From Burkholderia sp. Nafp2/4-1b (GTDB lineage: Bacteria > Pseudomonadota > Gammaproteobacteria > Burkholderiales > Burkholderiaceae), in assembly GCF_003635165.1 (NCBI RefSeq), contig NZ_ML058597.1, positions 248,001 through 312,000 on the forward strand: a stretch of DNA of 64,000 nt, written 5' to 3'. The notes under the pieces are model-generated. The model ran no database searches and was not told the DNA's origin. It saw nothing but the letters and a program-made list of their open reading frames with translations. A program made the translations under genes and the position numbers. Shown piece by piece: positions 1-8,344 of the stretch; position 1 is the stretch's first letter; each line of letters opens with the position of its first letter.

Positions 1-70
1 CAGCGATGCAATCGCGACGCTCGAGCGCACGGAAGCGGAGCTGCATGCGAAGGGCGCGTATGTCGTGTAG
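1..70 (+). CDS. C-terminal end of an unidentified protein (5' truncated)
   Basis: A frame open from base 2 ends in TAG at 68-70 and encodes about 22 residues ending in HAKGAYVV. The composition (Ala/Glu rich, helical) is normal for a coding end at this GC content. The rest lies outside the window, so no family can be assigned. Nothing shows whether it is co-transcribed with the enzyme starting at 235. Confidence 0.45.
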   Translation, partial: SDAIATLERTEAELHAKGAYVV

Positions 71-234
71 CCGCGCGTGCGGCCTGGCGTTTCGTTCCCG
101 GCTGTGACGAAGAAGCTTGGTGCCTGACGAGCCCGAACGGCCGCGTGCCGCCGACATCGACATTTCGCTGCACCCTGAACCGTTCCGGTATCGCACGCGC
201 GTATGCTGGCGTCTCCAGTCCCGAGGAGACGACG

Positions 235-1095
235 ATGTCCGCATCCAACCTGCAATTCCGCCAAGCCGAAGCGTTCCGGGCGCTGCATGCGCGCCCCGGC
301 GCGTTCATCATCCCGAACCCGTGGGATGCCGGTTCCGCGCGGCTGCTCGCGATGGCCGGCTTCGAATCGCTCGCTACCACGAGCGCCGGTTTTGCCTATA
401 CGAGGGGACTGCCCGACAACGCGATCGGCCGTGACGAGATGCTCGCTCACATCGCCGAGATCGTCGCCGCCGGCGGCCTGCCGGTCAGCGCCGATCTCGA
501 GAACGGTTTCGGCGACGCGCCCGACATGGTTGCGGAGACGATCCGGCTCGCCGCGCAAGCCGGCGCGGTGGGCGGCTCGATCGAGGACGCGACCGGCCGA
601 GCCGACGCACCGATCTATCCGCACGCTGCGGCGGTCGAGCGCATTGCGGCGGCGGTCGACGCGGCGCGCGCGTTGTCGTTTCCGTTCACGCTGACCGCGC
701 GCTGCGAGAACTACCTGCACGGCCGCCGCGACCTCGCCGACACGATCGCGCGGCTGGTCGCCTATCGCGACGCGGGCGCCGACGTGCTGTACGCGCCGGG
801 CCTGACCGATCCCGACGACATCGCGGCAGTCACGCGCGCGGTCGGCGCGCCGGTCAATGTCGTGATGGGGCTGCAGGGCGGATTGCTGAGCCTCGACGCG
901 CTGGCGGCGCTCGGCGTGAAGCGCGTCAGCGTCGGCGGCGCGCTGGCGCGGACCGCGCTCGGCGCGTTCCTGCGCGCGGCGACCGAAATGGCGCGCGACG
1001 GCACGTTCACGTTCGCGCAAGATGCGGTGCCGGGTCGCGATCTCGACCGCTGGTTTTCGGGGTCGGATAATTCGCCGGTTTCGTTTGCGCGATGA
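235..1095 (+). CDS. Isocitrate lyase/PEP mutase superfamily protein
   Basis: This 286-residue soluble enzyme belongs to the PEP mutase/isocitrate lyase superfamily of Mg-dependent TIM-barrel enzymes that make or break C-C or C-P bonds next to a carboxylate. The fold is shown by SADLENGFGD (about residues 85-94, metal-binding acids), GGSIEDATG (113-121) and TARCENYLHG, plus a C-terminal VMGLQGG strand. I chose ATG 235 because GAGGAG lies just upstream and residue 1 then aligns with family N-termini; an in-frame start at 145 would add an unrelated Arg-rich stretch. The canonical KKCGH motif of true isocitrate lyase is absent, so it is more likely an oxaloacetate decarboxylase, carboxyvinyl-carboxyphosphonate mutase-like or methylisocitrate-lyase-like member. 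The substrate cannot be told from sequence. It stands alone, without an obvious partner gene. Confidence 0.85.
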   Translation: MSASNLQFRQAEAFRALHARPGAFIIPNPWDAGSARLLAMAGFESLATTSAGFAYTRGLPDNAIGRDEMLAHIAEIVAAGGLPVSADLENGFGDAPDMVAETIRLAAQAGAVGGSIEDATGRADAPIYPHAAAVERIAAAVDAARALSFPFTLTARCENYLHGRRDLADTIARLVAYRDAGADVLYAPGLTDPDDIAAVTRAVGAPVNVVMGLQGGLLSLDALAALGVKRVSVGGALARTALGAFLRAATEMARDGTFTFAQDAVPGRDLDRWFSGSDNSPVSFAR

Positions 1096-1429
1096 CCCCG
1101 AAAAATGGGAACGTTTCCAGCTGAAACCTGATTGATCGTAATCAATCGAAATCGCCGGCGATTTAAACTCCGCTGACGGCGCGAAATACTTCGTATATTC
1201 TCCGCATTCCGGCCGTTCGACCGGAACCGGCGCGCGAGCCGCGCCGGTTCTGGCGATCGGCCATCCGCCAGATGCACCGATCCCGCGTATTGTTGCGATT
1301 CTCCGACCGCGTCATTTTTCGGTTTTATGGAGTTGCCGATTATTTTTCGAATTGGTAATCTGCTGCACCGTCAAAACGACGGTATCGGCGGGCCGCCGAA
1401 AAATGAATATATAAAATATCGAGAGTGCG
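1096..1429. other. Intergenic region with an 11-bp hairpin and AT-rich promoter zone
   Basis: No gene is seen here. An inverted repeat with 11-bp arms (1224-1234 and 1240-1250, 5-base loop) could end transcription from the upstream gene, but it has no T-tract. From about 1310 to 1429 the DNA turns AT-rich with several TATA-like hexamers (TAATCT at 1356, TATAAA at 1410), and TTGCCG at 1333 lies 17 bases before TAATCT. This probably holds the promoter of the YodC-like gene. Confidence 0.4.
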
Positions 1430-1696
1430 ATGACGATCCGAGCTAATCACCGCAGTGGCTTTCGCGTCGGCGATGTCGTGACGCTGAAAACCGGAGGACC
1501 GCGCATGACCGTCACCTACGCCGGGCCGGTCGTGTTCGACGATGCCGACTGGCTGATCTGCCAGTGGTTCGACGACAGCGGCCATTTCCGGCAGGAAATG
1601 TTTCATCACGAAACGGTCGTGCCGGAGCCGCGGGCGATTTCCGCGGGGCGCGTCCGCTTGCGCATGCAGGCGCACCGGTACCGTTCAGCCGCCTGA
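1430..1696 (+). CDS. YodC family protein (DUF2158)
   Basis: An 88-residue small cytoplasmic protein of the YodC/DUF2158 family. The family core is visible: FRVGDVVTLKTGGPRMTV near the N-terminus, followed by a CQWFD motif around residue 44, then HFRQEMF. YodC-like proteins are usually about 60-90 residues and have no established function; the fold looks like a small beta-barrel. The gene is preceded by an unusually AT-rich stretch and is followed after about 150 bases by a P450, so there is no clear operon. The start is the first ATG after that AT-rich region; the last 25 residues (Arg-rich) are less typical of the family. Confidence 0.8.
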   Translation: MTIRANHRSGFRVGDVVTLKTGGPRMTVTYAGPVVFDDADWLICQWFDDSGHFRQEMFHHETVVPEPRAISAGRVRLRMQAHRYRSAA

Positions 1697-1850
1697 TACC
1701 ACGTTGATCAACGGTCGGCGCCCTCTGCCGGCCGTGCACTGCTGCGCCACTGCAGTCTTTCGTACTCGCATCACCGCGACGTCCGCGACGTCCGCGACAT
1801 TTCACGTCATCCCGAAACATCCGGCCGCCCCGCGCCCCGATACTGCACGC

Positions 1851-3017
1851 ATGAACCCGACCGATCCGATTGCCGCGGTCACGCACCGCGATCCCTATCC
1901 CTATTACGCGACGCTCGTCGACGGGCCGCCGCTCGCGTTCGACGCCACGCTCGGCCTGTGGGTCGCGAGCCGGGCGGCGAGCGTGACGGCCGTGCTCGGC
2001 CACCCGGCGTGCCGCGTCAGGCCGCTCGATGCGCCGGTGCCGCCCGCGTTGCGCGGCACGACCGCGGGTGCGCTGTTCGGCGAACTGGTGCGCATGAACG
2101 ATGGCGCGCTACGGCACGACGCGCCGAAAGCGGCGCTGCGCGCGGCGTGCGCGCCGATCGACGCGAACGCGTTGCGCGAGCGTGCCGCGCAACTCGCCGG
2201 CAGCCGGCTGCGCGCGCCGTACGACGCGCAGGCGTTGAACGCATGGTGTCTGACGGTGCCCGTGTGCGCGGTCGCCGATCTGCTCGGCTTCGACGACGCG
2301 CAGCTCGACGACATTGCCGCGCTGGTCGTCGATTTCGTCGCCGCGCTGTCACCGTTGTCGGATGCGGCCGCACTGGCGCGGGCGAGCGAAGCCGCGCGGC
2401 AACTGCTCGACCGGATGACGGAACGCGTCGCGCGCACGCGCGCGCAGGACGGTTCATGGGTTGCGGCGATTCAGCAGGCGGCCCATGCCGCGGGCTGGCA
2501 CGCGAGCGGTGCGCTCGTCGCGAATCTCGTCGGGTTGCTGTCGCAGACGTGCGAGGCCACGGCCGCCTGGCTCGGCAACGTGCTGGTCGCGTGCGACGGT
2601 GCGGGCGGCGAGCGCGCGTTGCCGGATGCCGCGGCGCTCGACGCATTCGTCGCCGAGGTCGGCCGATTCGATGCGCCGGTGCAGAACACGCGCCGTTTCG
2701 TCGCGTTGCGCACGACGATCGAAGGCGTGACCGTCGAGGCCGGTGCGGCGATCCTGGTCGTGCTGGCAGCGGCGAACCGCGATCCGGCCGTGCATCGCGA
2801 GCCGGATCGGCTGCTGCCCGACCGCGCGGCGGGGCCGAACTTCGGTTTCGGCACGGGGCCGCACGCCTGCCCGGGCGAGCGGATCGCGCGGGCGGTGACG
2901 GCGGGGGCGTTCGCGGCGTGGTTGCGCGCGGGCGGTGACGCGCCGCGCGGCAGGCTGGTGTGGGACTACCGGGCGTCGACCAACGTCAGGATGCCGAAGT
3001 TCGGCGCGGCGGCGTAA
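1851..3017 (+). CDS. Cytochrome P450
   Basis: A 388-residue soluble bacterial class I P450 monooxygenase. The haem-binding loop FGFGTGPHACPGERIA places the thiolate ligand at Cys340. The K-helix ExxR appears as EVGR, the C-helix region contains LRHDAPKAALR, and the I-helix is the segment around LLSQTCEATAAW. P450s of this type need a ferredoxin and reductase supplied from elsewhere; none is encoded nearby. The I-helix lacks the standard AGxET pattern (SQTCEAT instead), so proton delivery may be unusual. I chose ATG 1851, whose product begins MNPTDPIAAVTHRDPYPYY, a typical P450 N-terminus; the open frame extends back to 1704 without conserved sequence. Substrate unknown. Confidence 0.9.
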   Translation: MNPTDPIAAVTHRDPYPYYATLVDGPPLAFDATLGLWVASRAASVTAVLGHPACRVRPLDAPVPPALRGTTAGALFGELVRMNDGALRHDAPKAALRAACAPIDANALRERAAQLAGSRLRAPYDAQALNAWCLTVPVCAVADLLGFDDAQLDDIAALVVDFVAALSPLSDAAALARASEAARQLLDRMTERVARTRAQDGSWVAAIQQAAHAAGWHASGALVANLVGLLSQTCEATAAWLGNVLVACDGAGGERALPDAAALDAFVAEVGRFDAPVQNTRRFVALRTTIEGVTVEAGAAILVVLAAANRDPAVHREPDRLLPDRAAGPNFGFGTGPHACPGERIARAVTAGAFAAWLRAGGDAPRGRLVWDYRASTNVRMPKFGAAA

Positions 3018-3051
3018 GCGAAAAAAACGGAATGGCGGGGAATCGTGGCAC

Positions 3052-3378
3052 TCAGCGGCAGCCTTGCTTCTCGGCCCATTGCTGCTGGGCCGCGACGCGC
3101 CGCTGCTCGCGTTCGACGAGACCGGTCGAAAAGGTCCGCATGCTGATGCCGCGCCGCTTCGCGAGGATGGTTTGCGCGACGTCGGTTTGCGGGTTCGGCT
3201 GGCATGCCCAGTACAGTGTCATCAGCCAGCCGATGCCCGTCCACGCGAACAGGGCGTTGAACATCGCGATCATCAGCTTGTCGTGCCGGCCGCGCCGGTC
3301 GGCGATGACGGCCGGGAGAAAATAGAGCGCGATCGCTGCGACCGAACCGGCCATCTGAATCAGAACTGCGTGTTGCAT
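3052..3378 (-). CDS. Superinfection immunity protein family membrane protein
   Basis: A 108-residue inner-membrane protein resembling the phage T4 Imm-type superinfection immunity family. Two hydrophobic segments are seen, residues 6-24 (IQMAGSVAAIALYFLPAVIA) and about 37-60, where the diagnostic FNALFAWTGIGWLMTLYWA occurs; the loop between them is short and basic, and the C-terminal 40 residues are polar and charged. In bacteria this family is widespread outside prophages and usually of unknown role, so an anti-phage job is not implied. It is convergent with the P450 and lies 91 bases from the rhodanese gene on the same strand. Confidence 0.75.
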   Translation of the reverse strand: MQHAVLIQMAGSVAAIALYFLPAVIADRRGRHDKLMIAMFNALFAWTGIGWLMTLYWACQPNPQTDVAQTILAKRRGISMRTFSTGLVEREQRRVAAQQQWAEKQGCR

Positions 3379-3469
3379 GTTGCTGCTCCCGTCTGAACTA
3401 CAGTGAGACCGATTGTCGCGCTTTTTCTGTTGGTGTGCCGGAAATTGATTGTTGCGTTATTAACGACGA

Positions 3470-3889
3470 TCAGCGCACGACAGCGTCCTCCCGCTGCACA
3501 TCGTTGCTCAGCGCGAAACCTTCGTCGAGCCAGCCGGTGACGCCGCCGATCATCAGCTTCACCGGACGGCCGAGGCGCGCGAGCCGGATCGCGCCGCGCG
3601 CCGCGCCGTTGCAGTGCGGGCCTGCGCAGTAGACGACGAACAGCGTGTCGGCCGGATAGTCGGCGAGCTTGCCGGCGACGATCTTGCGGTGCGGCAGGTT
3701 GCGCGCGCCCGGCACGTGGCCGGCGGCAAATTGCTCCGGACTCCGGACGTCGAGCAGCACGAAGTCGGGCGCGCCGGACGCCAGCGCGTCGTGGGTGTCC
3801 CAGCAATCGGTCTCGAAGCGCAGCAACGCTTCGAAGTGCGCGAGGGCGGCGGCGCTGTCGGCGGCCGGGACGTCGGTAACGTATGACAT
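3470..3889 (-). CDS. Rhodanese-like sulfurtransferase domain protein
   Basis: A 139-residue single-domain rhodanese. The first motif is DFVLLDVRSPEQFAAGHVPG (about residues 42-61), and the catalytic loop is YCAGPHCNGA with Cys88 as the likely persulfide carrier and a second Cys at 93. The C-terminal GGVTGWLDEGF strand-helix closes the fold. The start ATG at 3889 is set by family alignment; upstream sequence in the same frame is antisense to ftrA. It is transcribed divergently from the FtrA-like regulator with about 110 bases between, an arrangement I know from other Burkholderia, which suggests FtrA controls it. Substrate unknown; thiosulfate or thiol-compound sulfur transfer is the family role. 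Confidence 0.88.
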   Translation of the reverse strand: MSYVTDVPAADSAAALAHFEALLRFETDCWDTHDALASGAPDFVLLDVRSPEQFAAGHVPGARNLPHRKIVAGKLADYPADTLFVVYCAGPHCNGAARGAIRLARLGRPVKLMIGGVTGWLDEGFALSNDVQREDAVVR

Positions 3890-4000
3890 GAAAGGCGCTC
3901 CTGAAGGGCGGCGCGGAATGCGCCGGAATGAAGGGCAGTATCGCGGTTCGGCGGCCGTCGTGGCAGTGGCGCGATCGACAAGTTCCGGTAACATCGCGCC

Positions 4001-4975
4001 ATGAACGATCATCTCGTCGTCGCGCTCGCCTACGATCGCCTCTGCACCTTCGAATTCGGCTGCGTGGTCGAACTGTTCGCGCTCGAGCGCCCGGAACTCG
4101 GCGTCGACTGGTATCGCTTCGCCGTCTGCGCGAGCGAGCCGGGGCCGGTGCGCGCGGCGGGCGGCATCACGGTCGCCGCGCCATACCGCCTTGCGACCCT
4201 CGATCGCGCGGACACCATCGTGATTCCCGGCTGGCGCGATCCCGACGAACTGCCGCCCGAACCGCTGCTGAAGAAGTTGCGGGCCGCGCATCGCCGCGGC
4301 GCGCGGCTCTGTTCGATCTGCTCGGGCGTGTTCGTGCTTGCGGCGGCCGGCGTGCTCGACGGGCTCACCGTGACGACGCACTGGCGCTACGCGGAGCGCC
4401 TGCAGGCACGCTATCCGGCGCTGCGCGTGAATCCCGATGCGCTGTACGTCGACGAAGGGCAGATCGTCACGTCGGCGGGCTCGGCGGCGGGGCTCGACAT
4501 GCTGCTGCATCTCGTGCGCCGCGATCACGGCGGCGCGATCGCGAACCGCGTCGCGCAACGCCTCGTGCTGCCGCCGCATCGCGACGGCGGCCAGGCGCAG
4601 TTCGTGCCGCGCCCGGTGGCGCCGGGCGGCAGCGACCGGCTCGCAAAGCTGATCGACTGGATGCGCGCGCATGCGGCCGAGCCGCACACGCTCGCGTCGC
4701 TGGCCGCGCAGGCCGCTATGAGCACGCGCACGCTGCAGCGGCAGTTCGCGGACGCGACGGGGATGTCGCCGCTCGCGTGGCTGATCCGCGAACGCGTGAA
4801 CGTCGCGAAGGACATGCTCGAAGCGCATCCCGCGCTGTCGCTCGCGCAGATCGCCGCGCGTGCGGGGTTCGGCTCCGAAGAGTCGTTGCGCCGGCATTTC
4901 CGGCGCGTCGCGGCGACGAGCCCTGCCGCATATCGGCGCGGGATGGATCGCGGCGTGAGGCCCACGGACGCGTGA
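4001..4975 (+). CDS. ftrA: FtrA-like GlxA-type transcriptional activator (DJ-1/PfpI plus AraC HTH)
   Basis: A 324-residue regulator with two parts. Residues about 5-190 form a DJ-1/PfpI-like domain with the nucleophile-elbow-like motif ICSGVFVLAAAGVLDG (Cys near 107). Residues about 215-315 are an AraC double helix-turn-helix (LASLAAQAAMSTRTLQRQF, then LAQIAARAGFGSEESLRRHF and SPAAYRR). This is the GlxA family; length and N-terminal sequence fit FtrA, an activator reported next to rhodanese genes. It probably senses a small metabolite through the first domain and controls the divergent rhodanese gene. The start at 4001 is the only ATG consistent with the domain. Confidence 0.85.
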   Translation: MNDHLVVALAYDRLCTFEFGCVVELFALERPELGVDWYRFAVCASEPGPVRAAGGITVAAPYRLATLDRADTIVIPGWRDPDELPPEPLLKKLRAAHRRGARLCSICSGVFVLAAAGVLDGLTVTTHWRYAERLQARYPALRVNPDALYVDEGQIVTSAGSAAGLDMLLHLVRRDHGGAIANRVAQRLVLPPHRDGGQAQFVPRPVAPGGSDRLAKLIDWMRAHAAEPHTLASLAAQAAMSTRTLQRQFADATGMSPLAWLIRERVNVAKDMLEAHPALSLAQIAARAGFGSEESLRRHFRRVAATSPAAYRRGMDRGVRPTDA

Positions 4976-5216
4976 GCGCAAGCGCACGCGCGCCTTGGCA
5001 CCACCACCGGTTGCCGGCGCGCGTCGACCAACCAACCGAACGATCGATTCGGGTCGACCTCTATAGCAGCGGCGCCCGGCCGCCGCTCACTTCTGGCTGA
5101 CTTCAAGCGCGCGTAAGATGGCGGTCGCCGTGCGTCATCCTGTTCACGCGGGCCGCGCGTCGCGCGCCGCTGCAGGAAGCCGCCATTCATCCATTACAAC
5201 GACAAGGACAATGATC

Positions 5217-5933
5217 ATGGGCCTGCTGGGCAAGCTGTTCGGAAAGAAACCACGAGACGAAGCGGAATCGCCCGCGCCTGCCGGGAACGACGCATCGGAC
5301 GACGCGAACGGGCAAAGCGGCCCCGACATCGCGCCGGAACTCGCCCCCGCACTGCAGGCATTCCAGGCCGGCCGGCACGAGGCCGCGATCGCGGCCGCCG
5401 CGCCGCATGCGGAGCGGCTGGCCGATGCGGCGCGCCTGTGCGCGCTGTCGTATTCGGCGATGAAGCGTTATTCGGAGGCATTTCCGTACTGGCTCGCGCT
5501 GTTCGGCCATGAGCCGAGCGCGCACAACGCGGTGCAGCTCGCGACGACGTCCGTGATGTGCGACGAGGTGGAGCGCGGCGAAGCGTGGATGCAGAAGGCC
5601 GCGGAGGTCAATCACGACACGCACGAGCAATCGGACGTCGCCGCGCGCGTGAACTTCATTTCCGCGCTGATGCAAAGCGGCCACCTGCGCGAAGCGCTGC
5701 CGCATCTCGCGTGGGTGCGCGACGTGTACGGCCACGTGTGCATCACCGATTCGACCTTCCTCTACATGCGCGGCATTCCGCTCTTTTCCGCGTTCCTCGA
5801 AAACAGCCTCGAGATCCTGAAGGCCACGCAGCCGGCCGACGCGATCGTGGCCTGGTACGGCGAACTGACGGGCAAGCTCGACGAGGAAGGGGAAGCGCAG
5901 CTGGCCGCGTGGGTCGGTCAGTTGCCGGCGTAA
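5217..5933 (+). CDS. TPR-like hypothetical protein
   Basis: A 238-residue cytoplasmic protein of unknown function. After an N-terminal MGLLGKLFGKKPRDE and a short acidic/polar linker (to about residue 35), it is almost wholly alpha-helical with tetratricopeptide-like pairs (for example APALQAFQAGRHEAAIA and LCALSYSAMKRYSEAFPYW), suggesting a protein-interaction solenoid. Two in-frame ATGs (5211 and 5217) are possible; AAGGA at 5204-5208 is better spaced for 5217. It stands alone between ftrA and the convergent arginine decarboxylase gene. I do not recognise a specific family. Confidence 0.7.
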   Translation: MGLLGKLFGKKPRDEAESPAPAGNDASDDANGQSGPDIAPELAPALQAFQAGRHEAAIAAAAPHAERLADAARLCALSYSAMKRYSEAFPYWLALFGHEPSAHNAVQLATTSVMCDEVERGEAWMQKAAEVNHDTHEQSDVAARVNFISALMQSGHLREALPHLAWVRDVYGHVCITDSTFLYMRGIPLFSAFLENSLEILKATQPADAIVAWYGELTGKLDEEGEAQLAAWVGQLPA

Positions 5934-5953
5934 CCGGCCGTGCTTCATGATGG

Positions 5954-5994
5954 GTTGCGACGCCGGCCGTAACGTGCCGGCGCGGCGTCGCAAC
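5954..5994. terminator. Bidirectional terminator-like hairpin
   Basis: Perfect 12-bp arms (5954-5965 and 5983-5994) with an inner GCCGGC/GCCGGC pairing lie in the gap between the convergent TPR-like and adiA genes. There is no long T-tract, so efficiency is uncertain. Confidence 0.55.
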
Positions 5995-6002
5995 GCGCAC
6001 GC

Positions 6003-8342
6003 TCAGCGCGTGTTGGCCTTGCGGTCGGCCTGCCGGATACACGCGATCCGGTACACGCCGTCGTCCACTTCGACGCCGTGCGTATCGTGCGTGAAGCCGG
6101 GGAAGCGCAGGTCGTATTGCTCGAGCGCCTTCAGGTAGCCGAGCAGCGGGCCGTCGGCCGGGCCCGCGTTCTCGCCGGGCATCAGCAGCGGAATGCCGGG
6201 CGGGTAGGGCACGACGCCCGTCGCGACGGTGCGGCCCGCCATCTCGGAGAGCTCGAGCATCTCGATGTCGTTGTGCACCAGATGTTCGAACGCCTCGGCC
6301 GGGCTGAAGTCGGGCTGCGGCAGCGTCGAGAAGCCGCGCGACATCATCTCGGTCGTCTTCAGGTCGCTCATCGCGCTGAACATCAGGTCGCACAGCTCGC
6401 GCAGCCCTAGCTTGCCGTAGCGGTCCGGATAGCGCGCGACGAGCGCCGGCAGCGCCTGTTCGAGCGGCGCGTTGGCGTCGTAGTCGCGCTTGAAGTCGAG
6501 CAGCGTGTTGACGAGCGTGCCCCACTTGCCCTTCGTCACGCCGAGCGAGAACAGGAACAGGATCGTGAAGTCGGTCGTCTTCTCGACCACGATCCCGTGC
6601 CGGTCCAGATACGCGGTGACGACCGACGCCGGAATGCCGACCGGCATCAGGCTGCCGTTCGGCGCGACGCCCGGCGTGACGATCGACACCTTGATCGGAT
6701 CCAGCATGCAGTAGTTGTCTTCGATGTTGCCGAAACCGTGCCACGCATCGCCCGGATGCAGCACCCAGCACGACGGATCGGTGGCGAGCAGCGTTTCGTC
6801 GGCCTCGTGGAAGCGCACGCGCCGGCCGGTCTTGCGATCGACGACGGTGTCCGGCTGCCAGCCGTTGAAGAACCAGTCGTCGTTCTCGTCGCACTCCGCG
6901 TGCAGCCGCGCGAGCATCCGGCGGAACGATACGGCCTCGCGGATCGCGTCGGTCGTCAGCGCCTCGCCGCCGGGGCCATCCATCATCGCGGCGCTCACGT
7001 CGTTCGACGCGATGATCGCGTAGTTCGGCGACGTCGACGCATGCATCATGTACGCCTCGTTGAAGCGCGCATGCTCGATCGGGTTGCGGCCGTCGCGCAC
7101 GTGAATGAACGATGCCTGCGACAGCGCGGCGAGCAGCTTGTGGGTCGACTGCGTCGCGAACACGGTCGGCTTGCTCGCGTCGTGCTGCGACGGATCGCCG
7201 TGCATCGCGTGACGATCGCGGTAGATCGGGTTGAAGCGCGCGTAGCCGTACCACGCTTCGTCGAAATGCAACCGGTCGACGCTCTGGCCGAGCAGTTCCT
7301 CGACGCGCGCGACGTTGTAGCAGAGGCCGTCGTACGTCGAGTTCGTGATCAGCGCATGCACGGGCGTCGGATCGATGCCGTCGCGGCCGCACACGAGCGG
7401 GTTCGCGTCGATCGCGAGCCGCACGGCCGCGGCAGTGAGGCGTTCCGGCATGATCGGCCCGATGATCCCGTAGTGGTTGCGCGACGGGATCAGGTAGGTC
7501 GGAATCGCGCCGGACATCGTCATCGCATGCTCGGCCGACTTGTGGCAGTTGCGGTCGCACAGCGCGACCTGGTTGCGCGTGACGCTCGCCATCAGGATCA
7601 CGCGGTTCGACATCGACGAACCATTCGTTACGTGATACGTGCGGTGTGCGCCGAACACGCGCGCCGCGTAGCGTTCGCTTTCGCCGATCGGGCCCGAGTG
7701 GTCGAGCAGCGAGCCGAGTTCGCCGACCGAGATCGACAGGTCCGAGCGGAACAGCGCTTCACCGAAGAACTCGAAGTATGCGCGGCCGACCGGCGATTTC
7801 AGGAACGCGGTGCCGCCCGTGTGGCCGGGTGTGTGCCACGAGTATTCGTACACGCGCGAGAACTGCGCGAGCGCGCGGAACATCGGCGGCAGCACCGTCT
7901 CGCGATAGCGCTCGATCGCCGCGACGATCCGGCCGCCGATGAACGCGGTTGTGTCCTCCAGCATCCAGATGAAGTCGTCGGCCTTGCGCATCGCGTCGAC
8001 CGGAATCGCGGCCGCGCTCGCGCGGCTCGCGAGCAGGAACACCGGCACCGTCGCATTGCGCGCGCGCATCGCGTCGAGTACGGCCTGCGCGGGTGCGTGA
8101 TCCGGATCGTTGTCGAGTTCCCAGTTGAGCAGCAGGCACTGGATCGCGGGATCGGCGTCGACCACCGCGCGCGCGTCTTCGGCCGAGGTCGCGATCACGA
8201 CGTCGACGAGCCGCGCGCGTAATTCCTCGGCGAGCGCGGTGGCCGCGCGTCCGGTGGCCGTGCGTTCGTCGATGTCGTGCTGCACGAGCAGTGCCTTCAT
8301 GCCGAGGCGGCGGAATGCCGGTTGGGTCAAGGAAGCGGTCAT
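6003..8342 (-). CDS. adiA: Biodegradative arginine decarboxylase (PLP-dependent, AdiA type)
   Basis: A 779-residue fold-type I PLP decarboxylase of the Orn/Lys/Arg major family. It has an N-terminal wing/receiver-like domain (1-130), the large PLP domain with the cofactor lysine in ATQSTHKLLAALSQASF, the glycine-rich SWHTPGHTGG, and a C-terminal decarboxylase domain with YPPGIPLLMPGE. It would convert cytoplasmic L-arginine to agmatine and CO2, consuming a proton. Substrate choice among arginine, lysine and ornithine rests on context: the gene starts two bases after the end of an AdiC-like antiporter gene in the same operon. The start at 8342 follows a G-rich sequence (GGGGGAA); MKALL 14 residues later is an alternative. 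Length is slightly above the E. coli enzyme (about 755). Confidence 0.9.
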   Translation of the reverse strand: MTASLTQPAFRRLGMKALLVQHDIDERTATGRAATALAEELRARLVDVVIATSAEDARAVVDADPAIQCLLLNWELDNDPDHAPAQAVLDAMRARNATVPVFLLASRASAAAIPVDAMRKADDFIWMLEDTTAFIGGRIVAAIERYRETVLPPMFRALAQFSRVYEYSWHTPGHTGGTAFLKSPVGRAYFEFFGEALFRSDLSISVGELGSLLDHSGPIGESERYAARVFGAHRTYHVTNGSSMSNRVILMASVTRNQVALCDRNCHKSAEHAMTMSGAIPTYLIPSRNHYGIIGPIMPERLTAAAVRLAIDANPLVCGRDGIDPTPVHALITNSTYDGLCYNVARVEELLGQSVDRLHFDEAWYGYARFNPIYRDRHAMHGDPSQHDASKPTVFATQSTHKLLAALSQASFIHVRDGRNPIEHARFNEAYMMHASTSPNYAIIASNDVSAAMMDGPGGEALTTDAIREAVSFRRMLARLHAECDENDDWFFNGWQPDTVVDRKTGRRVRFHEADETLLATDPSCWVLHPGDAWHGFGNIEDNYCMLDPIKVSIVTPGVAPNGSLMPVGIPASVVTAYLDRHGIVVEKTTDFTILFLFSLGVTKGKWGTLVNTLLDFKRDYDANAPLEQALPALVARYPDRYGKLGLRELCDLMFSAMSDLKTTEMMSRGFSTLPQPDFSPAEAFEHLVHNDIEMLELSEMAGRTVATGVVPYPPGIPLLMPGENAGPADGPLLGYLKALEQYDLRFPGFTHDTHGVEVDDGVYRIACIRQADRKANTR

Positions 8343-8344
8343 GG

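Noticed and set aside
5743-7560. Long leftward open frame antisense to and overlapping adiA
   Set aside because: Arg/Pro-rich translation without family motifs and entirely overlapping the coding strand of a clearly recognised gene; typical of high-GC shadow frames.
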